Source: Ruminococcus sp.
GTDB lineage: Bacteria > Bacillota > Clostridia > Oscillospirales > Ruminococcaceae
Assembly: GCA_017623515.1 (NCBI GenBank)
Contig: JAGAOV010000010.1
Span: 1-59,780 of the forward strand
Reading direction: 5' to 3'
DNA: 59,780 nt
In this document: one piece after another, positions 37,636 through 46,626 of the stretch
Layout of the letters: each line of letters starts with the position of its first letter
Numbering within the stretch: position 1 is the stretch's first letter
The notes under the pieces: generated by a model
The model's database searches: none
The model's input: only the letters and a program-made list of their open reading frames with translations
What the model was told of the DNA's origin: nothing
Made by a program: the position numbers and the translations under genes

Positions 37636-40092
37636 TTATAATTCTACTGCGCCAGGACCAACCTTGTCAACCAGCTCTACCAGATACTGGAGGAGGATTG
37701 TTGCGTCACTTGAATTAACAGCATCATCGTATACGCAGTTTGCATTTTCCATCTGCTGCTCGTTGAATGTCATTATACCTGCATTGTACTTATTGAGATA
37801 TACAACGTCGATAAGAGAAACTGCACCATCGAGGTTTGTATCACCGTACAGCGGAACGAACGGTTCTGTAACAACAATTGTTACATCTACAACCTGACCG
37901 TGAGGTGTTGTAACTGTGATAGTTGTTTCACCTGCACCAACTGCTGTTACATTACCCTTATTATCAACTGTTGCAACGCTTTCGTCACCAGACTTGAATG
38001 TACAGTCATCAACGCTTGGCTTGAGCAGAACCTCATCGCCTACTTCCATTTCATAGGAATCAGGATTTACATACAGAGCCTTTTCAAACATATCAGTCTT
38101 TGCTGTGTTGCCTCTGTCGTCTGTTGTGTAGTAAAGAGTAATATCATTAATAGTTACAGGAATATCAGAAGCTTCATCCTTCCAGCCTGCATAGTAAGCA
38201 GCAAGCTTGAAGTTGTCGCCTTCCTGTTCTGTGCTGATATAGTTTGTAGCATTACCGCCGTATTTGCCTGTATTTGCGTCCTTCATAAAACCGGTTGCTA
38301 CTGCACCGGGCATGATCCACAGGAATGTGTATTCCTTCTTGGATTCGTCAGAGTTGATAAGTACGATGTTGTTTTCCGGCTTTTCATTAGGACAGTCATT
38401 CTGCTGGAACCAATAATCTGCTGTTGCACCACGGCATGTCTTACGTACAGATGTACCAGCACCCAGTACCAGATTATCAATGCCCTGAGGAGCTGTCATC
38501 TTGAATTCAATACCGTATACGTCTGCTGTAAACTCATATTCCATTCCGAAATCAGAGAACAGGAATTCGCTGCCTGCACTGCTGTCAAGCTTTTCACTTA
38601 CAGTCTTCTTAGCCTGTGCCTGATACGGGAATGTAATGGACTGTGTGTATGTAAGAGCTGCGCTCTCCATTGTCACATATTTAAGAGGTGCATAATCGCC
38701 CGATTCAGTGTTAAGATCGCCATACCAGAGCTGGAATGAAATTGTATCAGCATCCTTTGTAGTTGTATAAGGAACTACTTCTGCCGGAACATCCCATGTA
38801 ACCTCTACATAGTCACCAAAGTGTGCATCTCTGATGTCCTGACCGTTTTCAACATCAACGCCGAAAGCAATGTCTGCGTTGTTAGCAGCATTGTAAGCGT
38901 CAATAGCAGCCTGTGTATCTTCCAGAGCCTTAGTACCCATATCGTTGTACCAGTAGCCTGAATTCTTATCATCCTTGAGACCAGCCTGATTCTTTGTCCA
39001 CTCTGTATCAGCAGGTGAATGCTCAACAACATTCAAACCGCCGCCGTACTGGATACGCTTTACATCATCGCCGGACGGTGCTCTGAGAACTACCTTCAGG
39101 GATTCGATCTGAATCTCAGAGGTTTCAGAAGCGCTAGGATAAATACCGAAGTCCTTGTATGCAAATTTATGACCATTAAGCAGATAGCCAGCCTTACGGA
39201 TCTGTTCCTCAGTTGCTCTTGCATACTTAGTAGAATCCCAAGTAACATCAGCAGCCTTTACTACCTTGCCGGTAGCAGATTCATAGTAATAACCGTCCTC
39301 GCTGTAGTCCTCACCCGCCGGACTTGGAGTAAGAATAACATCAGTGCCGTATACGTCCTTATAGAGAGCAGAAACATCGTCGATCTTCTTTGTGATAGTT
39401 GACTTAAGAGTTGCTGTACCGTCACCATTGTCAATGAACTGAGATGTGCCGCTCTTATTGTTTGCTGTTGTATAACCAGCTCCGCCGGTATTGAGGTTGC
39501 CCTTAGGCTCGCCAACTGATGTATCAGTTTTTCCGTTGACAGTAATAGATTCAAGTGTGATTGCTATCTCATTGCCGTCTGTGTCGCCGGTATAGCAGTT
39601 CTCGAACTGATATGCCTTATCTTCACCTTCATAACCGATGTCGAGATTGCTTACGTCAACAACAACGGAAAACTCTGTGGAGTACGGAGTACACTTGTAT
39701 GAGTGATTCTTACTAGCAGATGTTCCTTCCGGAGCCATAGTCTTATCTGCTTCAATATTTGCCCACCATGGATTATCCGCAAGTGAAATACCTAAATAAA
39801 ATACAAACTCTGCAACCTCAGCTTCAGCAGACAGATTAAACTGAAGAGATGTAATTCCGCTTTCTGCCAGCGTGCTAACATCCTTACGAATTGAAGTTTT
39901 ATCCTGATTGGTAACATCGCCGCTGGAATTCTTTACCGGAATTGCAAGTTCTTGTCCGATTGTAACAGTCTTTTCTGATGCTGCATCCGCAGTAATCGTT
40001 GCCACAGACATCAGACCTGACGCTGCAACAGTGGTGGTAAGCATGGCTGCACCAATCATGAGTGCACCAAGACGCTTTCCGAATTTCTTCAT
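37636..40092 (-). CDS. Large secreted protein with Ig-like domain and C-terminal dockerin
   Basis: An 818-aa exported protein. The signal peptide ends near TADAASEK (about 38). Residues 40-665 contain at least three beta-rich modules that look related to each other (paired Trp-rich and Asn/Asp-rich segments such as SLADNPWWANIEAD and SFQLWYGDLN); I cannot assign a family, though carbohydrate binding is plausible. A bacterial Ig-like group 2 domain lies at about 672-745 (GNVTAVGAGETTITVTT). The dockerin (751-818) has GDTNLDGAVSLIDVVYLNKYNAG as first repeat and a degenerate second repeat (ANCVYDDAVNSSDATILLQYL). This subtype resembles the one in the 9517-10335 protein. No catalytic residues recognised. 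GGAAGG lies upstream of the ATG. Confidence 0.85.
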   Translation of the reverse strand: MKKFGKRLGALMIGAAMLTTTVAASGLMSVATITADAASEKTVTIGQELAIPVKNSSGDVTNQDKTSIRKDVSTLAESGITSLQFNLSAEAEVAEFVFYLGISLADNPWWANIEADKTMAPEGTSASKNHSYKCTPYSTEFSVVVDVSNLDIGYEGEDKAYQFENCYTGDTDGNEIAITLESITVNGKTDTSVGEPKGNLNTGGAGYTTANNKSGTSQFIDNGDGTATLKSTITKKIDDVSALYKDVYGTDVILTPSPAGEDYSEDGYYYESATGKVVKAADVTWDSTKYARATEEQIRKAGYLLNGHKFAYKDFGIYPSASETSEIQIESLKVVLRAPSGDDVKRIQYGGGLNVVEHSPADTEWTKNQAGLKDDKNSGYWYNDMGTKALEDTQAAIDAYNAANNADIAFGVDVENGQDIRDAHFGDYVEVTWDVPAEVVPYTTTKDADTISFQLWYGDLNTESGDYAPLKYVTMESAALTYTQSITFPYQAQAKKTVSEKLDSSAGSEFLFSDFGMEYEFTADVYGIEFKMTAPQGIDNLVLGAGTSVRKTCRGATADYWFQQNDCPNEKPENNIVLINSDESKKEYTFLWIMPGAVATGFMKDANTGKYGGNATNYISTEQEGDNFKLAAYYAGWKDEASDIPVTINDITLYYTTDDRGNTAKTDMFEKALYVNPDSYEMEVGDEVLLKPSVDDCTFKSGDESVATVDNKGNVTAVGAGETTITVTTPHGQVVDVTIVVTEPFVPLYGDTNLDGAVSLIDVVYLNKYNAGIMTFNEQQMENANCVYDDAVNSSDATILLQYLVELVDKVGPGAVEL

Positions 40093-40352
40093 AAAAGATC
40101 ATCTTCCTTCCCATTCATTAAAATATTTACGTTTGAAAAAAGGTTCGTTCATTTTTTCCTGTGAGGTTATTATAACACACAATTATTGAATTTCCATGTA
40201 TTTACTGTTAATAAATAACTATCCGTGAATTTTACATGTAGATTTTTTAGTAGTGATTTTTGTACACTATGCACAAATTAGATTTGCATGTTCAAAATTT
40301 CTTACATTTCCAGTCACAGGTGCAAAAAAATCAGAAAAAATCAAAAAAGCCC
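40093..40352. other. AT-rich divergent intergenic region
   Basis: The gap between the large dockerin gene (minus) and galE (plus). A TATAAT on the minus strand at 40174-40169 probably serves the dockerin gene but has only a weak -35 (TGGAAA). Beyond that, and the galE promoter just after this stretch, I see no gene or structured element. Confidence 0.4.
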
Positions 40353-40381
40353 TTGAAAAATGTCCGCTTTTATTATATACT
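40353..40381 (+). promoter_or_regulatory. galE promoter
   Basis: TTGAAA (40353-40358), 17-nt spacer, TATACT (40376-40381). Confidence 0.75.
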
Positions 40382-40433
40382 ATATAGAGAAACGCTGAAA
40401 ATATGCTCACTCACGAAAGAAGGTTTTTTGAAT

Positions 40434-41447
40434 ATGGGGAAAATTCTGGTTACCGGAGGTACAGGCTTTATCGGAAGTCATACATGTATCGCTCTGTTAT
40501 GCGCCGGATATAATATCGTCGTTTCCGACAACCTCAGCCGTTCAAGTGTGGAGAGTCTGGCAAGAATTCAGATGATAACCGGTACTTCACCCCGTTTCTA
40601 TAATGCTGATGTTCGGGATGAAGCTGCTATGGAACAGATATTCCTCGACCATGAAATCGACTGTGTAATTCATTTTGCTGGCCTCAAGGCTGTCTCAGAA
40701 TCAGTGGCTATGCCTCTCAATTACTACAATAATAATGTATATGGAACTTTGCAGCTCCTCAATGTTATGAATAAAGCTACGTGCAAAAGGATAATTTTCT
40801 CTTCCTCCGCTACTGTCTACGGCGGTAATGCCTCTGCACCTTATAATGAGGATTCTCCTATTGAAGCTGTAAATCCATATGGTCAGACAAAGGTAATGAC
40901 TGAACAGATACTCAGGGATATATGCATTTCCGATCCGGAATGGAGCGTGGCTGCCCTAAGATACTTCAACCCTGCCGGTGCACATGAAAGCGGTCTCCTC
41001 GGTGAAGCTCCTTTCGGTACTCCATCAAATCTTTTCCCAAGACTTGCCATTGCTGCACTTTCCAGAAAAAATGTTATGCACATCTATGGAACTGATTACA
41101 GTACTCCCGATGGTACTGCTGTCAGGGATTACATCCATGTAATGGATGTTGCCGAAGGACACGTTGCTGCACTGAAAAAATATTCCGAAAAACAAAATGG
41201 ATTCCGCACATTCAATCTCGGTACAGGAAATGGTCACAGCGTTTATGAGGTGATTCATACCTACGAGGAAATATGCGGAAAAAAACTTCAGCTCCACAAA
41301 GAGCCAAGACGCTGCGGTGATACAGCTGTTTCCTTTGCAGAGGTCAGCCGTGCCAAAAAAGAACTCCTCTGGACTGCTAAAGCCGACCTCAGAAAAATGT
41401 GCGAGGACAGCTGGCGTTTCGCAAGCAGAAATCCAAGAGGCTTTTAA
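40434..41447 (+). CDS. galE: UDP-glucose 4-epimerase
   Basis: A 337-aa short-chain dehydrogenase-type epimerase that interconverts UDP-glucose and UDP-galactose. It has the NAD-binding TGGTGFIGSH motif (residues 7-16), DNLSRSS near 32, the catalytic Ser in SSSATVYG (about 123-130) and Tyr149 in YGQTK, and the substrate-binding RYFNPAGAHESG loop. Cytoplasmic. The start is ATG 40434 with an AAGG site upstream; the longer open frame covers the promoter. It is followed 16 nt later by a small membrane protein gene, probably in one operon. Confidence 0.97.
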   Translation: MGKILVTGGTGFIGSHTCIALLCAGYNIVVSDNLSRSSVESLARIQMITGTSPRFYNADVRDEAAMEQIFLDHEIDCVIHFAGLKAVSESVAMPLNYYNNNVYGTLQLLNVMNKATCKRIIFSSSATVYGGNASAPYNEDSPIEAVNPYGQTKVMTEQILRDICISDPEWSVAALRYFNPAGAHESGLLGEAPFGTPSNLFPRLAIAALSRKNVMHIYGTDYSTPDGTAVRDYIHVMDVAEGHVAALKKYSEKQNGFRTFNLGTGNGHSVYEVIHTYEEICGKKLQLHKEPRRCGDTAVSFAEVSRAKKELLWTAKADLRKMCEDSWRFASRNPRGF

Positions 41448-41463
41448 TGAACAGGAGAATTTT

Positions 41464-41994
41464 ATGGATATGTCGTCAAATTTTCAGGATGCAATAAATA
41501 ACTTCCTGATTATAGTAATTGCTGTTGCGGTGGTGCTTGTTCTGGTTGTCATACTCGGCTCAAAGAAAAGCCGCTTCCGCAGAAAATTTGAAGAACTGTT
41601 CCCTCAGGATACTATCGGTTCTTCCGGTCACAAAATGGAATTCAATAAAGAATACTACATTACAGGAGAGAAGAATATGCGTTTATTTTCTAAGGGCAAA
41701 AATCCCGTCCGCACTGAAATGGTTACACTCGTTCAAAAAGTTGACGAACGCCGCCGTACACTCGATCCAAGCGGCACTTCCAAGCTCTACAACGAATACT
41801 ATGAACTTATCTTCCGTACTCGCAGAGGTGAGATACTCCACATCGTCACCACCAAGATCGTTTACAAGGAGATACCCTTCAACCAGACCGGCTCACTCAC
41901 ATTCAAGGGAGAACAGTTCCTCAAATTCAAGTTCCTCGGCGGTGAGATCACCGAAGCGTCCAGCAACTTCAACACCGGCAATATTCAGGTTTAA
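41464..41994 (+). CDS. Single-pass membrane protein, unknown function
   Basis: Not recognised. The 176-aa protein has one N-terminal membrane helix (about 12-33, FLIIVIAVAVVLVLVVILG), then a basic segment (KKSRFRRKF), so the soluble domain of about 140 aa is probably cytoplasmic. That domain has a beta-rich pattern with repeated YYELIFRTRRGEILHIVTTK-like strands. The start is ATG 41464, 7 nt after AGGAG. It is co-transcribed with galE and ends at a terminator. Confidence 0.75.
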   Translation: MDMSSNFQDAINNFLIIVIAVAVVLVLVVILGSKKSRFRRKFEELFPQDTIGSSGHKMEFNKEYYITGEKNMRLFSKGKNPVRTEMVTLVQKVDERRRTLDPSGTSKLYNEYYELIFRTRRGEILHIVTTKIVYKEIPFNQTGSLTFKGEQFLKFKFLGGEITEASSNFNTGNIQV

Positions 41995-42005
41995 GACTAC
42001 ATATT

Positions 42006-42038
42006 TTAAAGACTGCCCAATATCAGGCAGTCTTTTTT
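42006..42038 (+). terminator. Terminator of the galE operon
   Basis: Perfect 10-bp stem AAAGACTGCC / GGCAGTCTTT, 8-nt loop, T6 tail. Confidence 0.9.
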
Positions 42039-42052
42039 ATATATTCGGATAT

Positions 42053-43486
42053 TTACCACGTCGGATTCAGTCCGGCTGCCTTTTCTGCGTAATACCTGAG
42101 TATTGCAGTTGCATCGGATATTGTTATGCTGCTGTCTCCGTCAGTGTCTCCTGCTTTGAGCTGCGCTTCACTGAGACTTCCGCCCATTCCTGCCGCTGTC
42201 TGTGCGTAATGCGTGAGAACGAGGGTTGCGTCCGATATATCTATAAGGCTGTTGGCATTGACATCGCCTTTTGCGCCGGCTTTCTCAAGAACAATATTCA
42301 ATGTTTGTACCTGCTGTGAATTCGTCACAGTTACCGGAATCGTTCCGGGATTTGCATAACCATCCGGCACGGAAAGCACTTCAATGCTGTAATTGCCAGC
42401 AAGAAGCTCTGAAATTGTAATTCCCGCTGTGGGAAAAGGAACAGCCTGAATAGTTACTGTTTCTGTTTGTACCGCCTGACAGTTCTCATCAGTATTAAAA
42501 TATTTCCATGATGAACCCTGTTCCCTCATACCGGAAATATGCGTCGTAAATTCACGGGTGTTTTTATTTACATAGAATTCAACATAACCCTCTGCATCCG
42601 GAATCGGCACAGACAATACTCCGCCGCTTTCAATTACCACAATAGCAGAACTGATAGCTCCAAACGCATTTGTATCCTGACGTGCATCTAATATCATATC
42701 ATCCGAAATTATAAAACCGCTTGCATTGCAGTTCTCCGGACAAAGCTCCTGCAAATGCATACGATACAAAACATATTCAGTGTTCTGGGTACATGGCTGG
42801 AAGCCTCCTATCTTACACTTCGTATGCTCTGTAGCTTCGCCCTTCTTAGCAACTATAATTTCAAATGCAGAGCTGTTTGACCTTGAAAGGGAAGTCACTT
42901 TTCCAACCATGTTATTCTTGATGAAATACTTCTTAGTGCCGCTGATAGAATAATAACCCTTATTGCTGACAGATGACCATGCGTCATCTACATATATTGC
43001 CATCTGATTTGCACCCAGTGTAAATGCTGTCTGCTCACCGGCAGGATATGTTATTAAATCAGCAAAACAGCTTTGACCTGCACACAGGGACATGCTTTCC
43101 CCTGCTGTATATTCCGAATATATACCCGATCCGATACTAGTTCGTGTTTCTACTTCCAGCAGATTATTAGGCTGGACGAACTGAGCAAAGGTTGACCATG
43201 GTTCGTTAAAGTAACCGTTTGTATTTACTTTAAAGTTTTCACTTTCATAAATGCCGGTATTTCCTCCGAAACGCCCGATTTCTAAACCTGAGGCATTCTT
43301 CATAGACATGACAACACCATTGAGCGGCTGCTGACTGCTGTCAGTCACCTGTACATTCAGCATATTTTCAGGTGCAGCGGTGAGAGTACGACTTTCCATT
43401 AAACCAAATCCATATACCCTGTTGTATGCCAGAGCTGATACGAGCATAACACCTGATGTCAGAACAGCTGTAAGCTTCTTTTTCAT
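42053..43486 (-). CDS. Secreted dockerin protein, paralog of 43504-45069
   Basis: A 477-aa exported protein. The signal peptide covers about residues 1-26. An N-terminal Ig/prealbumin-like module (VQVTDSSQQPLNGVVMSM), a large cysteine-containing middle part of unknown fold, and a second Ig-like module near 370-410 (LLAGNYSIEVLSVPDGY) follow. The C-terminal dockerin (about 415-477) has LIDISDATLVLTHYAQTAAGMGG and GDTDGDSSITISDATAILRYYA. The cargo resembles the upstream paralog in layout but is strongly diverged, while the dockerin is almost identical. ATG 43486 follows AAAGGTGA. It sits 17 nt after its paralog in the same operon. No enzyme motif seen. Confidence 0.85.
   Translation of the reverse strand: MKKKLTAVLTSGVMLVSALAYNRVYGFGLMESRTLTAAPENMLNVQVTDSSQQPLNGVVMSMKNASGLEIGRFGGNTGIYESENFKVNTNGYFNEPWSTFAQFVQPNNLLEVETRTSIGSGIYSEYTAGESMSLCAGQSCFADLITYPAGEQTAFTLGANQMAIYVDDAWSSVSNKGYYSISGTKKYFIKNNMVGKVTSLSRSNSSAFEIIVAKKGEATEHTKCKIGGFQPCTQNTEYVLYRMHLQELCPENCNASGFIISDDMILDARQDTNAFGAISSAIVVIESGGVLSVPIPDAEGYVEFYVNKNTREFTTHISGMREQGSSWKYFNTDENCQAVQTETVTIQAVPFPTAGITISELLAGNYSIEVLSVPDGYANPGTIPVTVTNSQQVQTLNIVLEKAGAKGDVNANSLIDISDATLVLTHYAQTAAGMGGSLSEAQLKAGDTDGDSSITISDATAILRYYAEKAAGLNPTW
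42070..42229 (-). repeat. Near-identical 160-bp dockerin repeat, copy 1
   Basis: Matches 43521-43680 with two differences in 160 bp, including third-codon positions; it encodes most of the dockerin. The flanking cargo-coding DNA is strongly diverged. Confidence 0.92.
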
Positions 43487-43503
43487 ATAAATCACCTTTC
43501 CTT

Positions 43504-45069
43504 TTAAAGCGTTGGCTCAAGTCCGGCTGCCTTTTCTGCGTAATACCTGAGTATTGCAGTTGCATCGGATATTGTTATACTGCTGTCTCCGTCAGTGTCT
43601 CCTGCTTTGAGCTGCGCTTCGCTGAGACTTCCGCCCATTCCTGCCGCTGTCTGTGCGTAATGCGTGAGAACGAGGGTTGCATCGGATATATCAATTGTAT
43701 CATCTGCATTGACATCGCCTTCATCACGTCTATCCTCCAGCACTATCTGAACATATTGAATCTCTGCGGTCTCTGCAACATTTATAGAAACATTATCAGG
43801 ATTTTCATATTCATCAGGAACGCCGCTAAGCTTCACTTTATAGCTGTCCGCCGGAATGTTGAGCAGATTAGTACCTGTATCCGGCAGATCCATTCCCTTG
43901 ATCGTTACAAAGTCAGTCTGTCCGCCGTAGCAGGGGCGGACATCATCTGCCCATTTATAAGATATAGTTGTGGAAAAATCAGGGTTCACAGTCTTTTCTA
44001 TAGATATACCATTCAGCTCTACTGTATATTCACGGCTTCCTTTTTCCAGATAGAACTCAATATAGCCTTCGCTGTCCGGAATCGGTGCAGATACAACAGC
44101 ACCGCTTGTAATGGTAAGAATACACGAGGTTGTTCCTGTATCTGCTGCTGGATTATAGTATCTGTTTTGTTCAGGATCATGCAGCATACCATTGAAGTTA
44201 GATCTGTAATCCGCATCATCCTGCGGATAAATGTCCATCATGCGGACTCTGCATTTAATGTATTCGGTTCCTGCGGACATAAGAGAAGGCGGCACAGCCA
44301 GACTGTAGCCTGTCTGATACTGACCTACTTCACTGACAACGCCGAATTTATAGTCAAATGTAAATGCAGAAGGATTAATTGGCATATACAAAGAGGTTCT
44401 GCCCAGCATAGCCGGAACCAGTCCGTTTGCAGTGTCAAAATAATTTTTATATGTATCATTGGTTGTCAGTCCCAGATACCCTCTTCCCTTGGATGCCCAT
44501 TTACTGTCAATATAGATTGCATATGTATTAGAAGGAATGCTCATATCTGACGCTATATTCGGATTATAGGATTTCACTCGAAGTACCTGAGTGCCTGCGT
44601 CTGTGAAGGTCAGGACATCATCAGGAAGATAGCTGATATACTCCTCCCACGGCTCAAAGGAACTGTCATCCTGCTCCACATGATGCAGCGTATTAGAAGT
44701 AAAGCATCTGCTGCATGCATTCCAAACATTCACATTATAAGAATTGTTTGTGATTCCTGAACTGTTCAGTGATGAAAAGCTTGAGCTGCTGGGTATGGAT
44801 TCATAACGAGTGAATTGTGCAACGTCTGTACCTGCTGAGTTCTGTACAGTTGCACGAATTCCGTCAATAGGAACACCTCTTTCATCTACAACCTGAATGT
44901 TTACAGTATGATTTGGAGCAACCTGAACTACCTTTTCTCCCAGAACGACTCCAGCGTCCAGAATAGTTGCATCTAGAACAGAATTGCCGGATGAGGCATA
45001 CGCCGCTGCGTCAGCAAAGCTTGATGTCAGCAGTACTGCCGCCGCTGACGCAAAGAATTTCATTTTCAT
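43504..45069 (-). CDS. Secreted dockerin protein, first of a tandem pair
   Basis: A 521-aa exported protein, same layout as 42053-43486. It has a signal peptide (about 1-25), an N-terminal Ig/prealbumin-like module (VNIQVVDERGVPIDGI), a long beta-rich middle with scattered cysteines, a second Ig-like module (IPADSYKVKLSGVPDEY), and a C-terminal dockerin with TIDISDATLVLTHYAQTAAG and GDTDGDSSITISDATAILRYYA. The middle is unrecognised; an adhesin or substrate-binding role is only a guess. The promoter at 45106-45134 drives this gene and, 17 nt on, its paralog. Confidence 0.85.
   Translation of the reverse strand: MKMKFFASAAAVLLTSSFADAAAYASSGNSVLDATILDAGVVLGEKVVQVAPNHTVNIQVVDERGVPIDGIRATVQNSAGTDVAQFTRYESIPSSSSFSSLNSSGITNNSYNVNVWNACSRCFTSNTLHHVEQDDSSFEPWEEYISYLPDDVLTFTDAGTQVLRVKSYNPNIASDMSIPSNTYAIYIDSKWASKGRGYLGLTTNDTYKNYFDTANGLVPAMLGRTSLYMPINPSAFTFDYKFGVVSEVGQYQTGYSLAVPPSLMSAGTEYIKCRVRMMDIYPQDDADYRSNFNGMLHDPEQNRYYNPAADTGTTSCILTITSGAVVSAPIPDSEGYIEFYLEKGSREYTVELNGISIEKTVNPDFSTTISYKWADDVRPCYGGQTDFVTIKGMDLPDTGTNLLNIPADSYKVKLSGVPDEYENPDNVSINVAETAEIQYVQIVLEDRRDEGDVNADDTIDISDATLVLTHYAQTAAGMGGSLSEAQLKAGDTDGDSSITISDATAILRYYAEKAAGLEPTL
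43521..43680 (-). repeat. Near-identical 160-bp dockerin repeat, copy 2
   Basis: Partner of 42070-42229. Confidence 0.92.
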
Positions 45070-45088
45070 AAAAAATAACCCTTTCCAA

Positions 45089-45102
45089 TAAGTATTTACT
45101 TA
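45089..45102. promoter_or_regulatory. Palindrome overlapping the dockerin-pair transcription start
   Basis: TAAGTA-TT-TACTTA, a perfect 6-bp inverted repeat with 2-nt spacer just downstream of the -10 box. The position suits a repressor operator; no cognate regulator is identified. Confidence 0.35.
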
Positions 45103-45105
45103 CAG

Positions 45106-45134
45106 ATTATAGCACCTATTTTATGTAAAGTCAA
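45106..45134 (-). promoter_or_regulatory. Promoter of the tandem dockerin pair
   Basis: TTGACT (45134-45129), 17-nt spacer, TATAAT (45111-45106). Confidence 0.8.
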
Positions 45135-45137
45135 ACG

Positions 45138-45170
45138 CAAAAAACCGCAATTTCGTTAGAAAATGCGGTC
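45138..45170 (-). terminator. Terminator of ispD-ispF
   Basis: Minus-strand stem ACCGCATTTTC / GAAATTGCGGT (one mismatch), 4-nt loop, T6 tail. It ends only a few bases before the next promoter. Confidence 0.85.
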
Positions 45171-45183
45171 TTTGTATAATATG

Positions 45184-45669
45184 TTAATCCTGCTTAACAA
45201 GTAGTGCAATAGAATGTGCAGCGATTCCCTCGCCTGCTCCTGTAAAGCCAAGCTTTTCCTCAGTGGTTGCCTTTACGCTTACATTTGAAATATCGGTTTC
45301 CAGTGCCTTTGCGATATTCTCACGCATTGCCGGAATATACGGCGCAAGCTTAGGCTTCTGACAGAGAATGGTTGCGTCAATGTTACCTATCTCATAGCCA
45401 TGCTCCTTTACAAGAGCCACTACGTGACAGAGAAGCTTCAGGCTGTCTGCACCCTTGAAACGCTCATCCGTATCAGGGAAATGCTTTCCTATATCCCCAA
45501 GAGCAAGTGCGCCCAGAAGTGCGTCGGATATAGCATGAAGAAGAACGTCTGCATCTGAATGTCCCAGAAGTCCCCTTTCATATGGGATGTCCACTCCGCC
45601 CATGATTAGCTTTCTGTTCTCGCAAAGTCTGTGTACATCGTAGCCGTGACCTATTCTGAATGGAGTCAT
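45184..45669 (-). CDS. ispF: 2-C-methyl-D-erythritol 2,4-cyclodiphosphate synthase
   Basis: A 161-aa enzyme of the MEP isoprenoid pathway that cyclises CDP-ME 2-phosphate to MEcPP with release of CMP. It has the metal-binding GHGYDVHRL start, the [20 protein letters not shown] motif, [10 protein letters not shown], and the C-terminal [19 protein letters not shown] motif. Length is typical. The ATG overlaps the ispD stop (TAATGA), so the two are translationally coupled. Isoprenoids made here feed undecaprenyl phosphate, used by the wall and glycan genes elsewhere in the window. Confidence 0.97.
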   Translation of the reverse strand: MTPFRIGHGYDVHRLCENRKLIMGGVDIPYERGLLGHSDADVLLHAISDALLGALALGDIGKHFPDTDERFKGADSLKLLCHVVALVKEHGYEIGNIDATILCQKPKLAPYIPAMRENIAKALETDISNVSVKATTEEKLGFTGAGEGIAAHSIALLVKQD

Positions 45670-46367
45670 TATTCAGCACTCTCCTTTTCACTGCGTTTCA
45701 GCAGCAGCTCTGCTATTTCAATATCCTCCGGCGTGGTTATCTTGATATTTGTATAATCACCTGTAGTCATATATACCTTACATCCGATAGCCTCTGCAAG
45801 CTGACAGTCATCAGTAAAGTCAAGCTCATGGTCTATGGCAAACTGAACCGCTTTCATGTAAACGTTCTTCTTGAAAACCTGCGGTGTTTGTGTGATGTAA
45901 AGGCTTGGTCTGTAGGGTGTGTCTGTAATAAGGCTGTCGTTCACTACCTTGATAGTATCCTTTACCGGAACACCAAGTGTTGCTCCGCCGAAAACAGATG
46001 CGTCCTTGATAACCTTTTCAATATGCTCCGGCTTTACAAGAGGTCTTGCACCGTCATGGATGGCTATAAGCTTTGTATCATCGGAAATACATTTAAGTCC
46101 CTTGATAACACTGCCCTGACGGGTATCGCCGCCCTCGGTTATTGTTTTAAGTTTTGTGATACCGCATTTCTCCGCTGTCTCTCTAATTGCCTCATGATCA
46201 CAGGGACGTGCAACCACGACTATCTCTGCAATGCGCTCACATCTTTCAAATGCAAGCATTGACATTCCTGCTACATTCGCACTGCCAAGCGGCAGCAGTA
46301 TCTTGTTCTGTCCCTGCATACGTGAGGCATTCCCTGCGCATACAAGGATAGCTGATGTATCCTGCAT
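45669..46367 (-). CDS. ispD: 2-C-methyl-D-erythritol 4-phosphate cytidylyltransferase
   Basis: A 232-aa enzyme that joins CTP and MEP to CDP-ME, directly upstream of the ispF step. The nucleotide-binding start is slightly atypical ([14 protein letters not shown] instead of AAGxGxRMG...K), with the rest in place: [25 protein letters not shown] and the C-terminal [16 protein letters not shown] lies 10 nt before the ATG. Coupled to ispF. Confidence 0.95.
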   Translation of the reverse strand: MQDTSAILVCAGNASRMQGQNKILLPLGSANVAGMSMLAFERCERIAEIVVVARPCDHEAIRETAEKCGITKLKTITEGGDTRQGSVIKGLKCISDDTKLIAIHDGARPLVKPEHIEKVIKDASVFGGATLGVPVKDTIKVVNDSLITDTPYRPSLYITQTPQVFKKNVYMKAVQFAIDHELDFTDDCQLAEAIGCKVYMTTGDYTNIKITTPEDIEIAELLLKRSEKESAE

Positions 46368-46430
46368 GGTTTTGCTCCTTTCGGTTGATGGGTGTAAATT
46401 GGTGTTTATTGTTCAATTAAGACAGGAATA

Positions 46431-46506
46431 TGTAGGGGGCGGCGCCTTCGACGCCCCGTTAATTACGCATAAAACCTGCGGGACGTCGAGGGCGCCGTCC
46501 CCTACA
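46431..46506. repeat. Long imperfect palindrome (MITE-like interspersed repeat)
   Basis: Two 28-nt arms (46431-46458 and 46479-46506) starting TGTAGGGG.CGGCGCC are inverted around a 20-nt AT-rich spacer, with four mismatches, all transitions that still allow G-T pairing. It is GC-rich against the local background and has no ORF. Similar GTAGGGG palindromes are common intergenic repeats in gut Firmicutes (general knowledge, not checked). Confidence 0.75.
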
Positions 46507-46573
46507 AATTGTTCTATCTATGGTTTCGTATAAACGTAAAAACTCCAATTTATTACCAACATTAATAATAGAA

Positions 46574-46616
46574 CCAAAAAATCCTGTCTCCGTCTCTACG
46601 ACAGAAACAGGATTTC
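46574..46616 (-). terminator. Terminator of the acn-icd-rex operon
   Basis: Minus-strand stem AAATCCTGTtTCTGTCG / CGgAGACAGGATTT (imperfect in the middle) with a T-rich tail, 10 nt after the rex stop. Confidence 0.75.
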
Positions 46617-46626
46617 ACTGTTTTTA

